Origin: Oscillospiraceae bacterium | GTDB lineage: Bacteria > Bacillota > Clostridia > Oscillospirales > Ruminococcaceae | DNA: 14,162 nucleotides | Direction: 5' to 3' | NCBI GenBank assembly: GCA_031281115.1 | Contig: JAITFV010000252.1 | Coordinates: 1-14,162 of the forward strand | Part shown: piece after piece, positions 1-8,538 of the stretch | Position numbering within the stretch: position 1 is the first letter of the stretch | Layout of the letters: every line of letters starts with the position of its first letter | The notes under the pieces: generated by a model | Seen by the model: the letters and a program-made list of their open reading frames with translations, nothing else | Told to the model about the DNA's origin: nothing | The model's database searches: none | Made by a program: the position numbers and the translations under genes

Positions 1-70
1 CTGTGTAACTCGCGGTTCATATTAATATTGCCATCCATTTAAGAAATAGTATAAATTTAAAGGTGAAAAA

Positions 71-2095
71 ATGAGCAAAACAAGCAAAAATAACTACGGC
101 GACCACAGCCTTAAATCGCTGAAAGGTCCCGACCAAGTACGGAAACGTCCCGGCGTTATATTCGGCTCGGACGGGATTGAAGGCTGTCAGCACTCGGTTT
201 TCGAGATTCTTTCCAATTCCATTGACGAGGCGCGCGAGGGTTACGGCAAGGAAATTATCATCACACGTTTTGGTGATGGCTCGATTGAAGTTATCGACCG
301 CGGGCGCGGTGTGCCGATTGATTATAACAAAAATGAGGAAAAATACAACTGGGAGCTCGCCTTTATTACGCTTTACGCGGGCGGCAAATATGATAATAAC
401 ACAGGCGAAAGCTATACTTACGCGCTCGGGCTCAACGGACTCGGGCTTTGCGCTACGCAGTTCTCTTCCGAATACATGGAAGTTGAGAGCGACAACGGCA
501 CCTGGCTGCATAAATTAAGCTTTGAAAAAGGTTTTAACGTCACGCTTGAGAAAGACGAGCGCGGTTTCACGAAAAGTAAATCTTTAGGCAAGAGCGGCAC
601 ACGCATAAAATGGAAGCCCGACCTTGACGTTTTCACGGAAATAGATATTCCCGATAGCTACTTCGATGAGATTTTGAAAAAGCAAGCTGTAGTCAATGAC
701 GGATTGATTTTTAAGTTCCGCCGCGAGAACATGGATGGCAGCTTCAATGAGAAAACATACCGCTACGAGAACGGCATTGACGATTATGTAAAGGAAATCG
801 CAGGCGCGGAAACGCTTTCCGAATTCCAAAGCTGGAGCGCCTCACGCTCCGGCAAAGACCGCGACGATAAGGAAGATTATAAGCTAAAACTGCGCTGCGC
901 CTTGGTTTTCTCGAATAAGACAAGGCTTGTTCAGCATTTTCATAACTCCTCTTGGCTCGAACACGGCGGAAGCCCGGACAAGGCTCTGCGGCAGGCGTTT
1001 GTGTCGCAGGCTGACGCGTACCTCAAAAACAACAATAAATACAATAAAGGCGAGAGCAAGATTAATTTTACAGACGTTGAGGACTGTCTTGTTTTCGTAT
1101 CGAATAATTTTTCTTCGCAGGTGAGTTTCGAGAATCAGACGAAAAAAGCAATCAACAACAAATTTGTTTATGAAGCCATGACCGAGTGGCTGAAATCGCA
1201 GCTTGAAGTTTATTTTCTTGAGAATAAAGACGAAGCCGCACGGATTTGCGAGCAGATTCTTGTCAATAAGCGCTCGCGTGAAAACGCCGAAAAAACCCGT
1301 TTAAACCTAAAGAAAAAATTAGCGGGCAATATTGATATTTCCAACCGTGTGCAGAAATTCGTTGACTGTCGCAGTAAAGACCTCGCAAGGCGCGAGCTGT
1401 ATATAGTTGAGGGCGATTCCGCACTCGGTGCGGTGAAACTTGCGCGTGACGCGGAATTTCAAGCGGTTATACCTGTGCGCGGAAAAATCCTGAATTGTTT
1501 AAAATCTTCCTACGATAAAATTTTCAAGAACGAGATTATCACCGATATAATAAAAGTTTTAGGCTGCGGCGTTGAAGTTACTGCAAAAGGCGCAAGCAAG
1601 GAAATCTCGCATTTTAATTTCGATAACCTGCGCTGGAATAAGGTCATAATATGCACAGATGCGGATGTTGACGGCTTTCAGATTCGCACACTTATTCTAA
1701 CAATGCTGTACAGATTAGTGCCGACATTGATTAACGAGAGCTGCGTGTATATCGCGGAATCGCCGCTTTATGAAATAAACTGCAAGACCCGCGCCGGGTC
1801 GGCAGACGAAACTTTCTTCGCTTATACCGAGGTTGAAAAAAACCGCATTATAAAAGACTTAGGCAGTAAAAAATTCACTATCCAGCGTTCAAAAGGGCTT
1901 GGCGAAAACGAACCGGACATGATGAGCCTCACAACTATGAATCCGGACACGCGCAGATTAATCAAAGTTATTCCGGCAGATTCCAATGCAACGCGGGATA
2001 TGTTTGACCTAATGCTCGGCGATAATTTGCAGGGGCGCAAAGATTTTATAAACGAGTTCGGAAGCAATTATATGGATAGTGTGGATGTTTCGTAA
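71..2095 (+). CDS. parE: Type IIA DNA topoisomerase subunit B (ParE/GyrB-like)
   Basis: ATP-driven subunit of a type IIA topoisomerase (topoisomerase IV or gyrase), pairing with the A subunit encoded at 3221-5467 to pass one DNA duplex through another. Seen in the 674-residue product: a GHKL ATPase domain with the N-box (E45, N49, D52 in EILSNSIDEA), the G1 box DRGRGVP near 77-83 and a glycine-rich ATP lid near 103-125; the transducer lysine in ENQTKKA near 355; a TOPRIM domain with EGDSALG near 447 and the metal-binding TDADVDG near 529; and the late QRSKGLGEN motif near 605. All catalytic residues appear present. Length is normal for ParE or bacterial GyrB without the large proteobacterial insertion. 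The start is chosen for AAAGGTG six bases upstream. It heads a four-gene cluster with 12-15 base gaps. Telling ParE from GyrB needs a phylogeny, so the symbol is provisional; the family assignment is secure. Confidence 0.93.
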   Translation: MSKTSKNNYGDHSLKSLKGPDQVRKRPGVIFGSDGIEGCQHSVFEILSNSIDEAREGYGKEIIITRFGDGSIEVIDRGRGVPIDYNKNEEKYNWELAFITLYAGGKYDNNTGESYTYALGLNGLGLCATQFSSEYMEVESDNGTWLHKLSFEKGFNVTLEKDERGFTKSKSLGKSGTRIKWKPDLDVFTEIDIPDSYFDEILKKQAVVNDGLIFKFRRENMDGSFNEKTYRYENGIDDYVKEIAGAETLSEFQSWSASRSGKDRDDKEDYKLKLRCALVFSNKTRLVQHFHNSSWLEHGGSPDKALRQAFVSQADAYLKNNNKYNKGESKINFTDVEDCLVFVSNNFSSQVSFENQTKKAINNKFVYEAMTEWLKSQLEVYFLENKDEAARICEQILVNKRSRENAEKTRLNLKKKLAGNIDISNRVQKFVDCRSKDLARRELYIVEGDSALGAVKLARDAEFQAVIPVRGKILNCLKSSYDKIFKNEIITDIIKVLGCGVEVTAKGASKEISHFNFDNLRWNKVIICTDADVDGFQIRTLILTMLYRLVPTLINESCVYIAESPLYEINCKTRAGSADETFFAYTEVEKNRIIKDLGSKKFTIQRSKGLGENEPDMMSLTTMNPDTRRLIKVIPADSNATRDMFDLMLGDNLQGRKDFINEFGSNYMDSVDVS

Positions 2096-2110
2096 TTGTA
2101 GGGGGACAAT

Positions 2111-2944
2111 ATGTTAGAATCGATTGAACAAATCATGCAGAACGAAATAGTAAAAAGTTTAATTTTACTATTTCTTGGTGGATTTTTTACGTATATTTTT
2201 AGTATTAGACAGAAAAAGGTTGACAGACAAATTAAAATTGATGATTCGTTAGTTGAAAGAAGAATGGCTTTATACAAGCGTATTGAAGATATTACTATTC
2301 AACTTCGCCAATTAGAAATTATTCCTCGTAATGGAGCGAAATGTGAAGTGCATAAGAAAAAATTACATACATTATTAAATAAACCAGCAATCTTATATAC
2401 TCAACCAATTTATAATGATATAATACGATTAAAATTATTTGATGAGACAATAAAAGCTATTGAATCCGAAGGCGTTTTATTAAATAATGATATAAAATTA
2501 TGGTTAAATTTGCTTCGTACATATAATGAAAACTTTATTTCCATATACGAAAAAACTGTTATTCCTAAATACTTCATTACCGTAACAGAAAATTTATTCG
2601 GTGAACTTGATGAAAAAACTGCAAGTTTTATTTTCCTAAGATATATAAATATAGCTGCTTTATATGATGTTGCTTCAATTGGCAATCGTTTAGAAAAATC
2701 GGTTCAAAATTTTTATGCTTCAAAAAATAAAATTAATTTCAAAAAACGAAATTTTATAATTACTTCCATAAACTTTTATCGGTGTTATTTAATATTTCAG
2801 AATTTTAATGCTACTCAATTTTTCAAGAAAAAAAAGAAAAATAAAACTAAAACTAAAAAAATTATGTTAACTTGTTTATCTTGTAACGAAGATTGTGTTT
2901 TAGCCGGAAAAACTATCATGCAGGAAATAAATAAACAAATATAA
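2111..2944 (+). CDS. AT-rich hypothetical protein with one N-terminal TM segment and C-terminal cysteines
   Basis: Not recognised. The 277-residue product has one hydrophobic segment near residues 13-32 (SLILLFLGGFFTYIF), followed by a basic stretch (RQKKVDR), which suggests an N-terminal membrane anchor with most of the protein in the cytoplasm. The rest looks alpha-helical and rich in K, N and I. Near the C terminus there is a very basic run (FFKKKKKNKTKTKK) and then a short cysteine motif, CLSCNEDC, that could bind a metal. The start has a strong AGGGGGA site 15 bases after the topoisomerase B stop, so it is probably co-transcribed. Base composition and codon use are far more AT-rich than the topoisomerase genes on both sides, which points to recent acquisition inside the operon. 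No function is inferred; a role in topoisomerase action is possible only by position. Confidence 0.75.
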   Translation: MLESIEQIMQNEIVKSLILLFLGGFFTYIFSIRQKKVDRQIKIDDSLVERRMALYKRIEDITIQLRQLEIIPRNGAKCEVHKKKLHTLLNKPAILYTQPIYNDIIRLKLFDETIKAIESEGVLLNNDIKLWLNLLRTYNENFISIYEKTVIPKYFITVTENLFGELDEKTASFIFLRYINIAALYDVASIGNRLEKSVQNFYASKNKINFKKRNFIITSINFYRCYLIFQNFNATQFFKKKKKNKTKTKKIMLTCLSCNEDCVLAGKTIMQEINKQI

Positions 2945-2956
2945 AGGAGCAAAAAA

Positions 2957-3208
2957 ATGCAACAAAACCAAATCCCCGAAATTAAAATAATGACAATCAA
3001 GACATTAATTTTCGTGAAAAACCCGATGGAGCTTGCAGATACAAAGAAAATGCTGGGTGAAAACTACGAGGTTCTGCATGAAAATAACCCTGTTGATATT
3101 GAAGAAACTGTAAAACGATATATCATCGAAGCAAACCAGCCGCAATGCCACCTGCACAGGTGGGAAAGCGACGGCTGGGTTGGCTATCATATATTTATTT
3201 CACTTTAA
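2957..3208 (+). CDS. Small hypothetical protein between the topoisomerase subunits
   Basis: Not recognised. The product has 83 residues with no TM segment or signal peptide. The core (IKTLIFVKNPMELADTKKML) looks like a beta strand followed by an amphipathic helix, and the end is rich in H and W (CHLHRWESDGW). A good AAAGGAGC ribosome binding site lies about 7 bases before the ATG, 12 bases after the preceding stop; a second in-frame ATG at 2993 lacks a comparable site. Unlike the upstream AT-rich gene, its codon use resembles the topoisomerase genes, so it may be the native spacer gene of this operon. Its stop is 12 bases before the A-subunit start. The function is unknown. Confidence 0.7.
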   Translation: MQQNQIPEIKIMTIKTLIFVKNPMELADTKKMLGENYEVLHENNPVDIEETVKRYIIEANQPQCHLHRWESDGWVGYHIFISL

Positions 3209-3220
3209 GGAGCGCAGAAT

Positions 3221-5467
3221 TTGAAAAAGCAGAAACAATCAAAATCACCCTCCGCTTACATCGAAGGCGCGGGAATTGTTGTTGAAAAGCCTGTCACAGA
3301 CACGATTGAAGAGAATTATATGCCTTACGCCATGAGCGTAATTATCTCGCGTGCACTGCCGGAAATCGACGGTTTCAAGCCGTCGCACCGCAAACTTTTA
3401 TACACAATGTATAAAATGGGTCTGCTCGCCGGTACACGGACAAAATCGGCGAACATCGTCGGGCAGACAATGCGCTTAAACCCGCACGGTGACGGGCCTA
3501 TTTATGAAACGATGGTGCGTTTGGCGCGTGGAAATGAAGCACTTCTTCATCCTTACGTTGACAGCAAAGGTAACTTCGGAAAGGCTTACTCCCGCGATAT
3601 GGCTTATGCCGCCTCAAGGTACACAGAAGCAAAGTTAGAACCGCTCTGCAAGGAGCTTTTCGACGAGATTGACCGCGACACTGTTGACTTCGTGCCTAAC
3701 TATGATAACAGCACAACCGAACCGTTATTACTCCCTGTAAAATTTCCATCAGTTTTAGTTAATTCAAACATCGGAATAGCCGTTTCAATGGCGAGCAATA
3801 TCTGCTCTTTTAACTTAGCTGAAGTCTGCGAAACCGCAATATCACTGCTTAAAGACCCTGCTCATGATATTATAAGCACCCTCAAAGCCCCCGACTTCTC
3901 GGGTGGCGGCTTCATTGTTTATGACGAAGGCGCGCTGCGCGAGATTTACGAGACAGGGCGCGGTTCTTTTAAAATTCGCGCAAAGTATAATTACGACAGC
4001 TCAAACAATGTTATTGAAGTCACCGAAATCCCGCCTACAACCACAGTTGAAGCGATTATTGACCGTATTGTCGAGCAGGTAAAAACAGGAAAAATTAAGG
4101 AAATTAACGATGTCCGTGATGAAACCGACTTGTCCGGACTTAAAATCGCAATCGACCTGAAACGCGGCACAGACCACGATTCACTGATGAGGAAGCTGTT
4201 CCGTCTCACGCCGCTGCAAGATACTTTTTCGTGCAATTTCAACGTGCTGATTGCGGGAACCCCGCAGGTTCTCGGTGTTGGTGAAATATTGCGCGAGTGG
4301 ACAGCATTCCGCGTAGAGTGCGTGAAAAGGCGCGTTTTCTTTGAGCTTAACAAGAAAAAAGAACGCCTGCATCTGCTGCGCGGATTGCAAAAAATCCTAC
4401 TTGATATTGATAAGGCTATTAAACTAATCCGCGAAACCCGTGAAGAAACTGAGGTCGTCCCGAATTTAATGATTGGCTTCGGAATCGACGAGCTGCAAGC
4501 CGAGTATGTCGCGGAAATAAAACTACGCCATATTAACAGAGAGTATATTTTAAGGCGCACCGAGGAAATCGAAAACCTTGAAAAAGACATCGCAGAGTTG
4601 CAGGAAATTCTTGAAAGCAAGGGTAAAATCAAGGCTATAATCATTGCTGAATTAAAAGACGCAGCGAAAAAATACGGGCAGCCGCGCAAAACACTGCTCG
4701 TTTTTGCAACCGAGGAGGAAACTGCCGAGGAACCCGAAGCCGCTCCTGATTATCCCGTGAACATTTTCTTCACGAAAGAGGGATATTTCAAGAAAATCAC
4801 GCCACTGTCGCTCCGTATGAGTAGCGCCTCCGGTGGAGGCGCGGCCTCCGGCGGAGTTGCGGAGCAGAAGCTGAAAGAGCAGGATATAATCACGTTTCAT
4901 GAGGAAAATACCAACCGTGCCGAGCTGCTCTTTTTCACCGATAAAGGACAGGCTTATAAGAGCCGTGCTTCCGATTTTGAGGACGTGAAAGCCAGTGTCA
5001 TGGGCGATTTTATCCCGTCAAAGCTTGACTTTGAGGACGGCGAAAAGCCGCTCGCGCTGATTACAACACTCGATTATACCGAAAGTATAATTTTGTTTTT
5101 CGAGAACGGCAAGTGCGCTAAAGTCCCGCTTACTTCGTTTGAAACCAAAACCAAACGCAGAAAGCTGCAAAACGCTTTTAACACTGCTTCGCCGCTTGTC
5201 TCGATTTTCAAAATTTCGGAGGACGCTGATTTTATTCTTAACTCATCAGCGGGGAAATCGCTTATTTTTAACACGGCTTTGATTCTGCCGAAAACAACCC
5301 GCGACACGCAGGGCGTACAGGTTATGCGGCTAACAAAAGCCTACTTGAAATCTGCCGCGCTTTACGCGCACGGCATGGTCAAAAAGCCCGAAGAAATAGT
5401 AGCGAAAACCCTGCCGATGGCGGGGAAGGAAGTGAAGATTGTTGAGGTCGAGCAGTTGACGATTTAA
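3221..5467 (+). CDS. parC: Type IIA DNA topoisomerase subunit A (ParC/GyrA-like)
   Basis: DNA cleavage and religation subunit, partner of the B subunit at 71-2095. The 748-residue product begins with the winged-helix/tower core: ENYMPYAMSVI near 31-41, DGFKPSHRKLLYTM near 50-63, the quinolone-pocket-like helix near 76-85, NPHGDGPIYETM near 87-98, and the catalytic tyrosine Y134 in AASRYTE. A long helical tower/coiled-coil region follows (about 360-490), then a beta-pinwheel C-terminal domain from about 505. I see no canonical GyrA box (QRRGGKG), which favours a ParC-like or divergent relaxing/decatenating enzyme over a supercoiling gyrase. The start is TTG, chosen because AAGGAG lies 8 bases upstream and no better ATG precedes the conserved domain. 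A Gly/Ala/Ser-rich insert at about residues 534-547 is encoded by a palindromic repeat. The gene ends just before a large inverted repeat that likely terminates the operon. Confidence 0.92.
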   Translation: MKKQKQSKSPSAYIEGAGIVVEKPVTDTIEENYMPYAMSVIISRALPEIDGFKPSHRKLLYTMYKMGLLAGTRTKSANIVGQTMRLNPHGDGPIYETMVRLARGNEALLHPYVDSKGNFGKAYSRDMAYAASRYTEAKLEPLCKELFDEIDRDTVDFVPNYDNSTTEPLLLPVKFPSVLVNSNIGIAVSMASNICSFNLAEVCETAISLLKDPAHDIISTLKAPDFSGGGFIVYDEGALREIYETGRGSFKIRAKYNYDSSNNVIEVTEIPPTTTVEAIIDRIVEQVKTGKIKEINDVRDETDLSGLKIAIDLKRGTDHDSLMRKLFRLTPLQDTFSCNFNVLIAGTPQVLGVGEILREWTAFRVECVKRRVFFELNKKKERLHLLRGLQKILLDIDKAIKLIRETREETEVVPNLMIGFGIDELQAEYVAEIKLRHINREYILRRTEEIENLEKDIAELQEILESKGKIKAIIIAELKDAAKKYGQPRKTLLVFATEEETAEEPEAAPDYPVNIFFTKEGYFKKITPLSLRMSSASGGGAASGGVAEQKLKEQDIITFHEENTNRAELLFFTDKGQAYKSRASDFEDVKASVMGDFIPSKLDFEDGEKPLALITTLDYTESIILFFENGKCAKVPLTSFETKTKRRKLQNAFNTASPLVSIFKISEDADFILNSSAGKSLIFNTALILPKTTRDTQGVQVMRLTKAYLKSAALYAHGMVKKPEEIVAKTLPMAGKEVKIVEVEQLTI
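4824..4856. repeat. GC-rich palindromic repeat inside the topoisomerase A gene
   Basis: A perfect 8-bp hairpin (GCGCCTCC, loop GGT, GGAGGCGC) at 4824-4842 is followed by a second, weaker CTCC-GGC-GGAG copy at 4846-4856. It encodes a Gly/Ala/Ser-rich run in the C-terminal pinwheel domain. From memory of related proteins, the flanking residues RMS and EQKLK would read nearly continuously without it, so it looks like an in-frame repeat insertion. That last point is recollection, not an alignment. Confidence 0.55.
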
Positions 5468-5468
5468 A

Positions 5469-5566
5469 AACCACCCCGCTCCCTGCGGGAGCACCCCTCC
5501 AAGGAGGGGAATTGGGAACTGCGAAATAAAAACAAATTCCCCTCCTTGACGAGGGACGGGGTGGTT
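5469..5566. terminator. Large imperfect palindrome, probable terminator and interspersed repeat
   Basis: The outer arms AACCACCCCG (5469-5478) and CGGGGTGGTT (5557-5566) are perfect complements. Further in, AGGAGGGGAATT near 5502-5513 pairs with AATTCCCCTCC near 5535-5545, and two smaller hairpins sit inside the left arm (CTCCC-TGC-GGGAG and CCCCTCC-AA-GGAGGGG). It begins two bases after the topoisomerase A stop codon. No long T-run follows on the plus strand, so termination efficiency is uncertain. The shape resembles short non-autonomous palindromic repeats scattered between genes in gut Clostridia. Confidence 0.6.
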
Positions 5567-5705
5567 ATATGGAAAAACTGAAAAATGTATAAAAGAAAAT
5601 AAACCACCTTCAATAAAATATATTTCATTATTTGTAATTAATTTTTTGGCAAATTTCTTTGGAATTAATTTTTACATGAGCTTTTTAATGTCAATAAAAT
5701 AATCC

Positions 5706-5734
5706 TTGAATTCCCCTTAAAATTATGCTATAAT
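5706..5734 (+). promoter_or_regulatory. Sigma70-type promoter for the fhs operon
   Basis: TTGAAT at 5706-5711 and a perfect TATAAT at 5729-5734 are 17 bases apart, and TGC just before the -10 box gives an extended -10 element. Transcription would start near 5741, leaving a leader of about 25 bases before the fhs ATG. No operator or riboswitch-like structure is visible in that leader. Confidence 0.75.
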
Positions 5735-5766
5735 TAAAACCTAAATAAATTTACACGGAGAAAATT

Positions 5767-7446
5767 ATGCCTAAAATGCTCACAGATATCGAAATCGCGC
5801 GCAGTGCGCAAATCAAAAAAATCAGTGAAATCGCAAGCTCGCTTGACATACGCGAAGACGAGCTTGAACCGCACGGGCATTATAAAGCCAAGCTCGCGGA
5901 TTCTTTATTCACGCGGGTTTCAGGGAATCCTGACGGTAAGCTAATCCTTGTCACCGCCATAAATCCGACGCCGGCAGGCGAAGGCAAAACCACAACTTCG
6001 GTCGGATTAGCGCAGGGTATGCACAAAATCGGGGAAAACGCAGTACTCGCCCTCCGCGAGCCGTCGTTAGGTCCTGTTTTCGGCGTCAAAGGCGGCGCGG
6101 CGGGCGGCGGCTACGCGCAGGTGATTCCGATGGAAGATATAAACCTGCATTTCACCGGCGATTTACATGCGATTACCAGTGCGAATAATCTTCTTTGCGC
6201 GCTGCTTGATAACCATATTCAGCAAGGCAACACGCTCGGAATTGACCCGCGCAGAATCCAGTTGAAACGCTGCCTTGATATGAACGACCGCGCTCTTCGT
6301 AACGTCATAATCGGGCTTGGCGGCAAAATAGACGGCGTTCCGCGGCAGGACAATTTCATAATTACCGTGGCAAGCGAGGTCATGGCTATTCTGTGCTTGG
6401 CTGATGATTTGGCGGATTTAAAAAAGCGGCTCGGAGATATTTTAGTTGCATATAATTACGGGAACAAACCTGTGTTTGCGCGGGATTTGAAGGCTGTCGG
6501 AGCATTAGCTTCCCTGCTTAAAGATGCAATTAAACCTAATTTAGTGCAGACTTTAGAGGGGACGCCCGCGATTATTCACGGCGGCCCGTTCGCAAATATC
6601 GCGCACGGGTGCAATTCCGTGCGCGCAACGAAACTCGCGCTTAAACTCGGCGATTATGCAATTACTGAAGCAGGCTTCGGTTCGGATTTAGGCGCGGAGA
6701 AGTTCTTTGATATAAAGTGCCGCTCTGCAGATTTAAAGCCGGATTGCGCCGTTTTGGTCGCGACAGTGCGTGCTTTGAAATATAACGGCGGCGTTCCTAA
6801 AAGCGAGCTTATAAACCCAAACCTTGACGCACTCAAAAAAGGTATAATAAATCTCGAAACGCATATTGAAAACATTAAGAAATTCGGCGTACCTGTCGTG
6901 GTTGCGATTAATCGCTTCCAAACAGACAGCTACGCGGAGCTTGATTTCCTGAAAACTTTCTGCGCAAAGCTCGGCGTGAAATGTGCGCTTTCCGAGGTTT
7001 TCGCAAAGGGCGGCGAGGGCGGCGAAGAGCTCGCCCGCGCAGTACGCGACGTTGTTGAAAATGAGCAGCCGAATTTTAAACCTCTTTACAGTTTGAAACT
7101 TTCTTTAAAAGAAAAATTAGATATAATTGCACGTGAAATCTACCGCGCTGACAGCGTAAAGCTTGAGCTGCCGGTGGAAAAAGCAATTGCGGAAATTGAA
7201 GCTCTCGGCTTTGGCAAACTGCCTGTCTGCGTGGCGAAAACGCAGTACTCGCTTTCGGATGACCCCGCAAAACTCGGCAAGCCTACAGGTTTTGAAGTCA
7301 CTGTTCGCGATATAAAACTATCAGCCGGCGCGGGGTTTGCGGTCGCGCTCACAGGTGACATCATGACCATGCCCGGACTGCCGAAAGTCCCCTCTGCCGA
7401 ATATATCGACATTGACGGAAGCGGCGAAATTTCAGGTTTGTTCTGA
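5767..7446 (+). CDS. fhs: Formate-tetrahydrofolate ligase
   Basis: Cytoplasmic enzyme joining formate to tetrahydrofolate with ATP to give 10-formyl-THF, feeding purine synthesis and, in acetogens, the methyl branch of the Wood-Ljungdahl pathway. The 559-residue product has the normal family length. It shows the P-loop [11 protein letters not shown] near residues 67-77, the conserved [18 protein letters not shown] block near 97-114, and the motif [15 protein letters not shown] just after it. The [16 protein letters not shown] segment and the late [13 protein letters not shown] motif complete a full-length enzyme. The start has ACGGAG seven bases upstream and follows the strong promoter at 5706-5734. 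The stop overlaps the tsaE start by one base (TGATG), implying translational coupling. No other Wood-Ljungdahl gene is in the window, so a housekeeping folate role is the safer reading. Confidence 0.97.
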   Translation: MPKMLTDIEIARSAQIKKISEIASSLDIREDELEPHGHYKAKLADSLFTRVSGNPDGKLILVTAINPTPAGEGKTTTSVGLAQGMHKIGENAVLALREPSLGPVFGVKGGAAGGGYAQVIPMEDINLHFTGDLHAITSANNLLCALLDNHIQQGNTLGIDPRRIQLKRCLDMNDRALRNVIIGLGGKIDGVPRQDNFIITVASEVMAILCLADDLADLKKRLGDILVAYNYGNKPVFARDLKAVGALASLLKDAIKPNLVQTLEGTPAIIHGGPFANIAHGCNSVRATKLALKLGDYAITEAGFGSDLGAEKFFDIKCRSADLKPDCAVLVATVRALKYNGGVPKSELINPNLDALKKGIINLETHIENIKKFGVPVVVAINRFQTDSYAELDFLKTFCAKLGVKCALSEVFAKGGEGGEELARAVRDVVENEQPNFKPLYSLKLSLKEKLDIIAREIYRADSVKLELPVEKAIAEIEALGFGKLPVCVAKTQYSLSDDPAKLGKPTGFEVTVRDIKLSAGAGFAVALTGDIMTMPGLPKVPSAEYIDIDGSGEISGLF

Positions 7447-7859
7447 TGGTTTACAAGTCAAATTCAAGCGATGAAACTATAAATATCGGCGAAAAATTCG
7501 GGCGTGGAATTGCAGGAAATTGCGCAATCTTATTATACGGTGAAATGGGTGCCGGCAAGACGCATTTCGTGAAAGGCTTGGCGCGCGGTTTAAACATTTC
7601 CGCTCATGTCACAAGCCCGACTTTCGCGATTGTGAACGAGTATGAAAACAAGCTGTTTCACTTCGACCTGTTCCGGATTACAAGCTTCGACGACTTATAC
7701 GCAATCGGCTTTTTTGATTATATTGACCGCGGTATAATCGTCTGCGAATGGAGCGAGAATATCCCCGGATTTGAAAGCGAATTCGAGAATTATTATAAAA
7801 TTTCGCTCATTAAAAAAGGCGAAAACGAGAGGGAAATTCATGTTAATTCTGGGGCTTGA
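7446..7859 (+). CDS. tsaE: tRNA threonylcarbamoyladenosine biosynthesis ATPase TsaE
   Basis: P-loop ATPase of the TsaB-TsaD-TsaE complex that makes N6-threonylcarbamoyladenosine at position 37 of ANN-decoding tRNAs. The 137-residue product has the Walker A motif GEMGAGKTHFVKGLA at about 32-46, the family motif VTSPTFAIVNEY at about 55-66, HFDLFRI at about 72-78, and CEWSENIP at about 99-106, all in the order expected for TsaE. Length is typical. The ATG overlaps the fhs stop by one base, and its 3' end overlaps the start of tsaB by 20 bases, so the three genes are co-transcribed. The usual partner tsaD is not in the window. Confidence 0.95.
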   Translation: MVYKSNSSDETINIGEKFGRGIAGNCAILLYGEMGAGKTHFVKGLARGLNISAHVTSPTFAIVNEYENKLFHFDLFRITSFDDLYAIGFFDYIDRGIIVCEWSENIPGFESEFENYYKISLIKKGENEREIHVNSGA

Positions 7860-8538
7860 CAGCAGCGCGAAAGCCGCATCTGCGGCTATTTACGATACAG
7901 ATTCGCAGAATATAATCACTTATGGCGGCGTTAATGCCAAAATCACACATTCCGAAACTTTAATGCCGTTAGCTGAGACTATTTTAAAAGCAGCGAAATT
8001 GACTTTAAACGATATTGACGCTTTCGCTGTGACCGGCGGCCCCGGCTCATTCACCGGTGTGCGAATAGCCGTCAGCGCAGTCAAAGGTATGGCGTTCGCT
8101 TTAGACAAGCCTGTTTACCCCGTTTCAGCTTTGCATGGTCTTGCATATAATTTGCTCGGCAGGGAGTGTATCGCCTGCTGCGTTATGGACGCGCGCAGAG
8201 AACAGTTTTACAACGCGCTGTTCAGAGTTGAAAGTGAAAAAATCACGCGGCTTACCAAAGACCGCGCAATTGACAAAAGCGAGCTTGAATCTGAACTTCT
8301 GAATTACGAGGATGAAATAATCGTTACCATCGGCGACGGTGCGGAACTATTCTGCAAAGAGCTTTGCGCGCCGATTATGCAGCGTGAGCAAAACGCAGTA
8401 AGTGTCTGCCTTGCCGCATTAGAATACACACCTGTCACCGCGAAAGAATTAATGCCGCTGTATCTGCGGCTACCGCAAGCAGAACGCGAGCGAAAGGACG
8501 CGCAGTGCGCGTTCGCGAAAGGAGAAGGAACATCATGA
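7840..8538 (+). CDS. tsaB: tRNA threonylcarbamoyladenosine biosynthesis protein TsaB
   Basis: Non-catalytic ASKHA-fold partner of TsaD in the t6A complex. The start at 7840 gives MLILGLDSSAKAASAAIYD, the standard N terminus of this family, with AGAGGG seven or so bases upstream. An in-frame ATG at 7771 would add 23 residues that merely read through tsaE in another frame, so I reject it. The 232-residue product shows the signature VTGGPGSFTGVRIAVSAVKG at about 43-62 and VYPVSALHGLA at about 70-80. The C-terminal PLYLR segment is also typical. It overlaps tsaE by 20 bases and rpiB by 4 bases (ATGA). Neither rimI nor tsaD follows, unlike the longer tsaE-tsaB-rimI-tsaD clusters of many Firmicutes. 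Confidence 0.94.
   Translation: MLILGLDSSAKAASAAIYDTDSQNIITYGGVNAKITHSETLMPLAETILKAAKLTLNDIDAFAVTGGPGSFTGVRIAVSAVKGMAFALDKPVYPVSALHGLAYNLLGRECIACCVMDARREQFYNALFRVESEKITRLTKDRAIDKSELESELLNYEDEIIVTIGDGAELFCKELCAPIMQREQNAVSVCLAALEYTPVTAKELMPLYLRLPQAERERKDAQCAFAKGEGTS

Noticed and set aside
28..55. TTGCCA-N16-TATAAA promoter candidate before the topoisomerase B gene
   Set aside because: Transcription would start near 62, placing the ribosome binding site at the very 5' end of the message; only part of the upstream region is in the window, so it is left uncalled.
7771..7839. Longer tsaB start at 7771
   Set aside because: The extra 23 residues are tsaE read in another frame; the family N terminus and a binding site support 7840.
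8505..8534. Longer rpiB start at 8505
   Set aside because: It adds ten charged residues from the tsaB end; the AAAGGAG site and the family N terminus support 8535.
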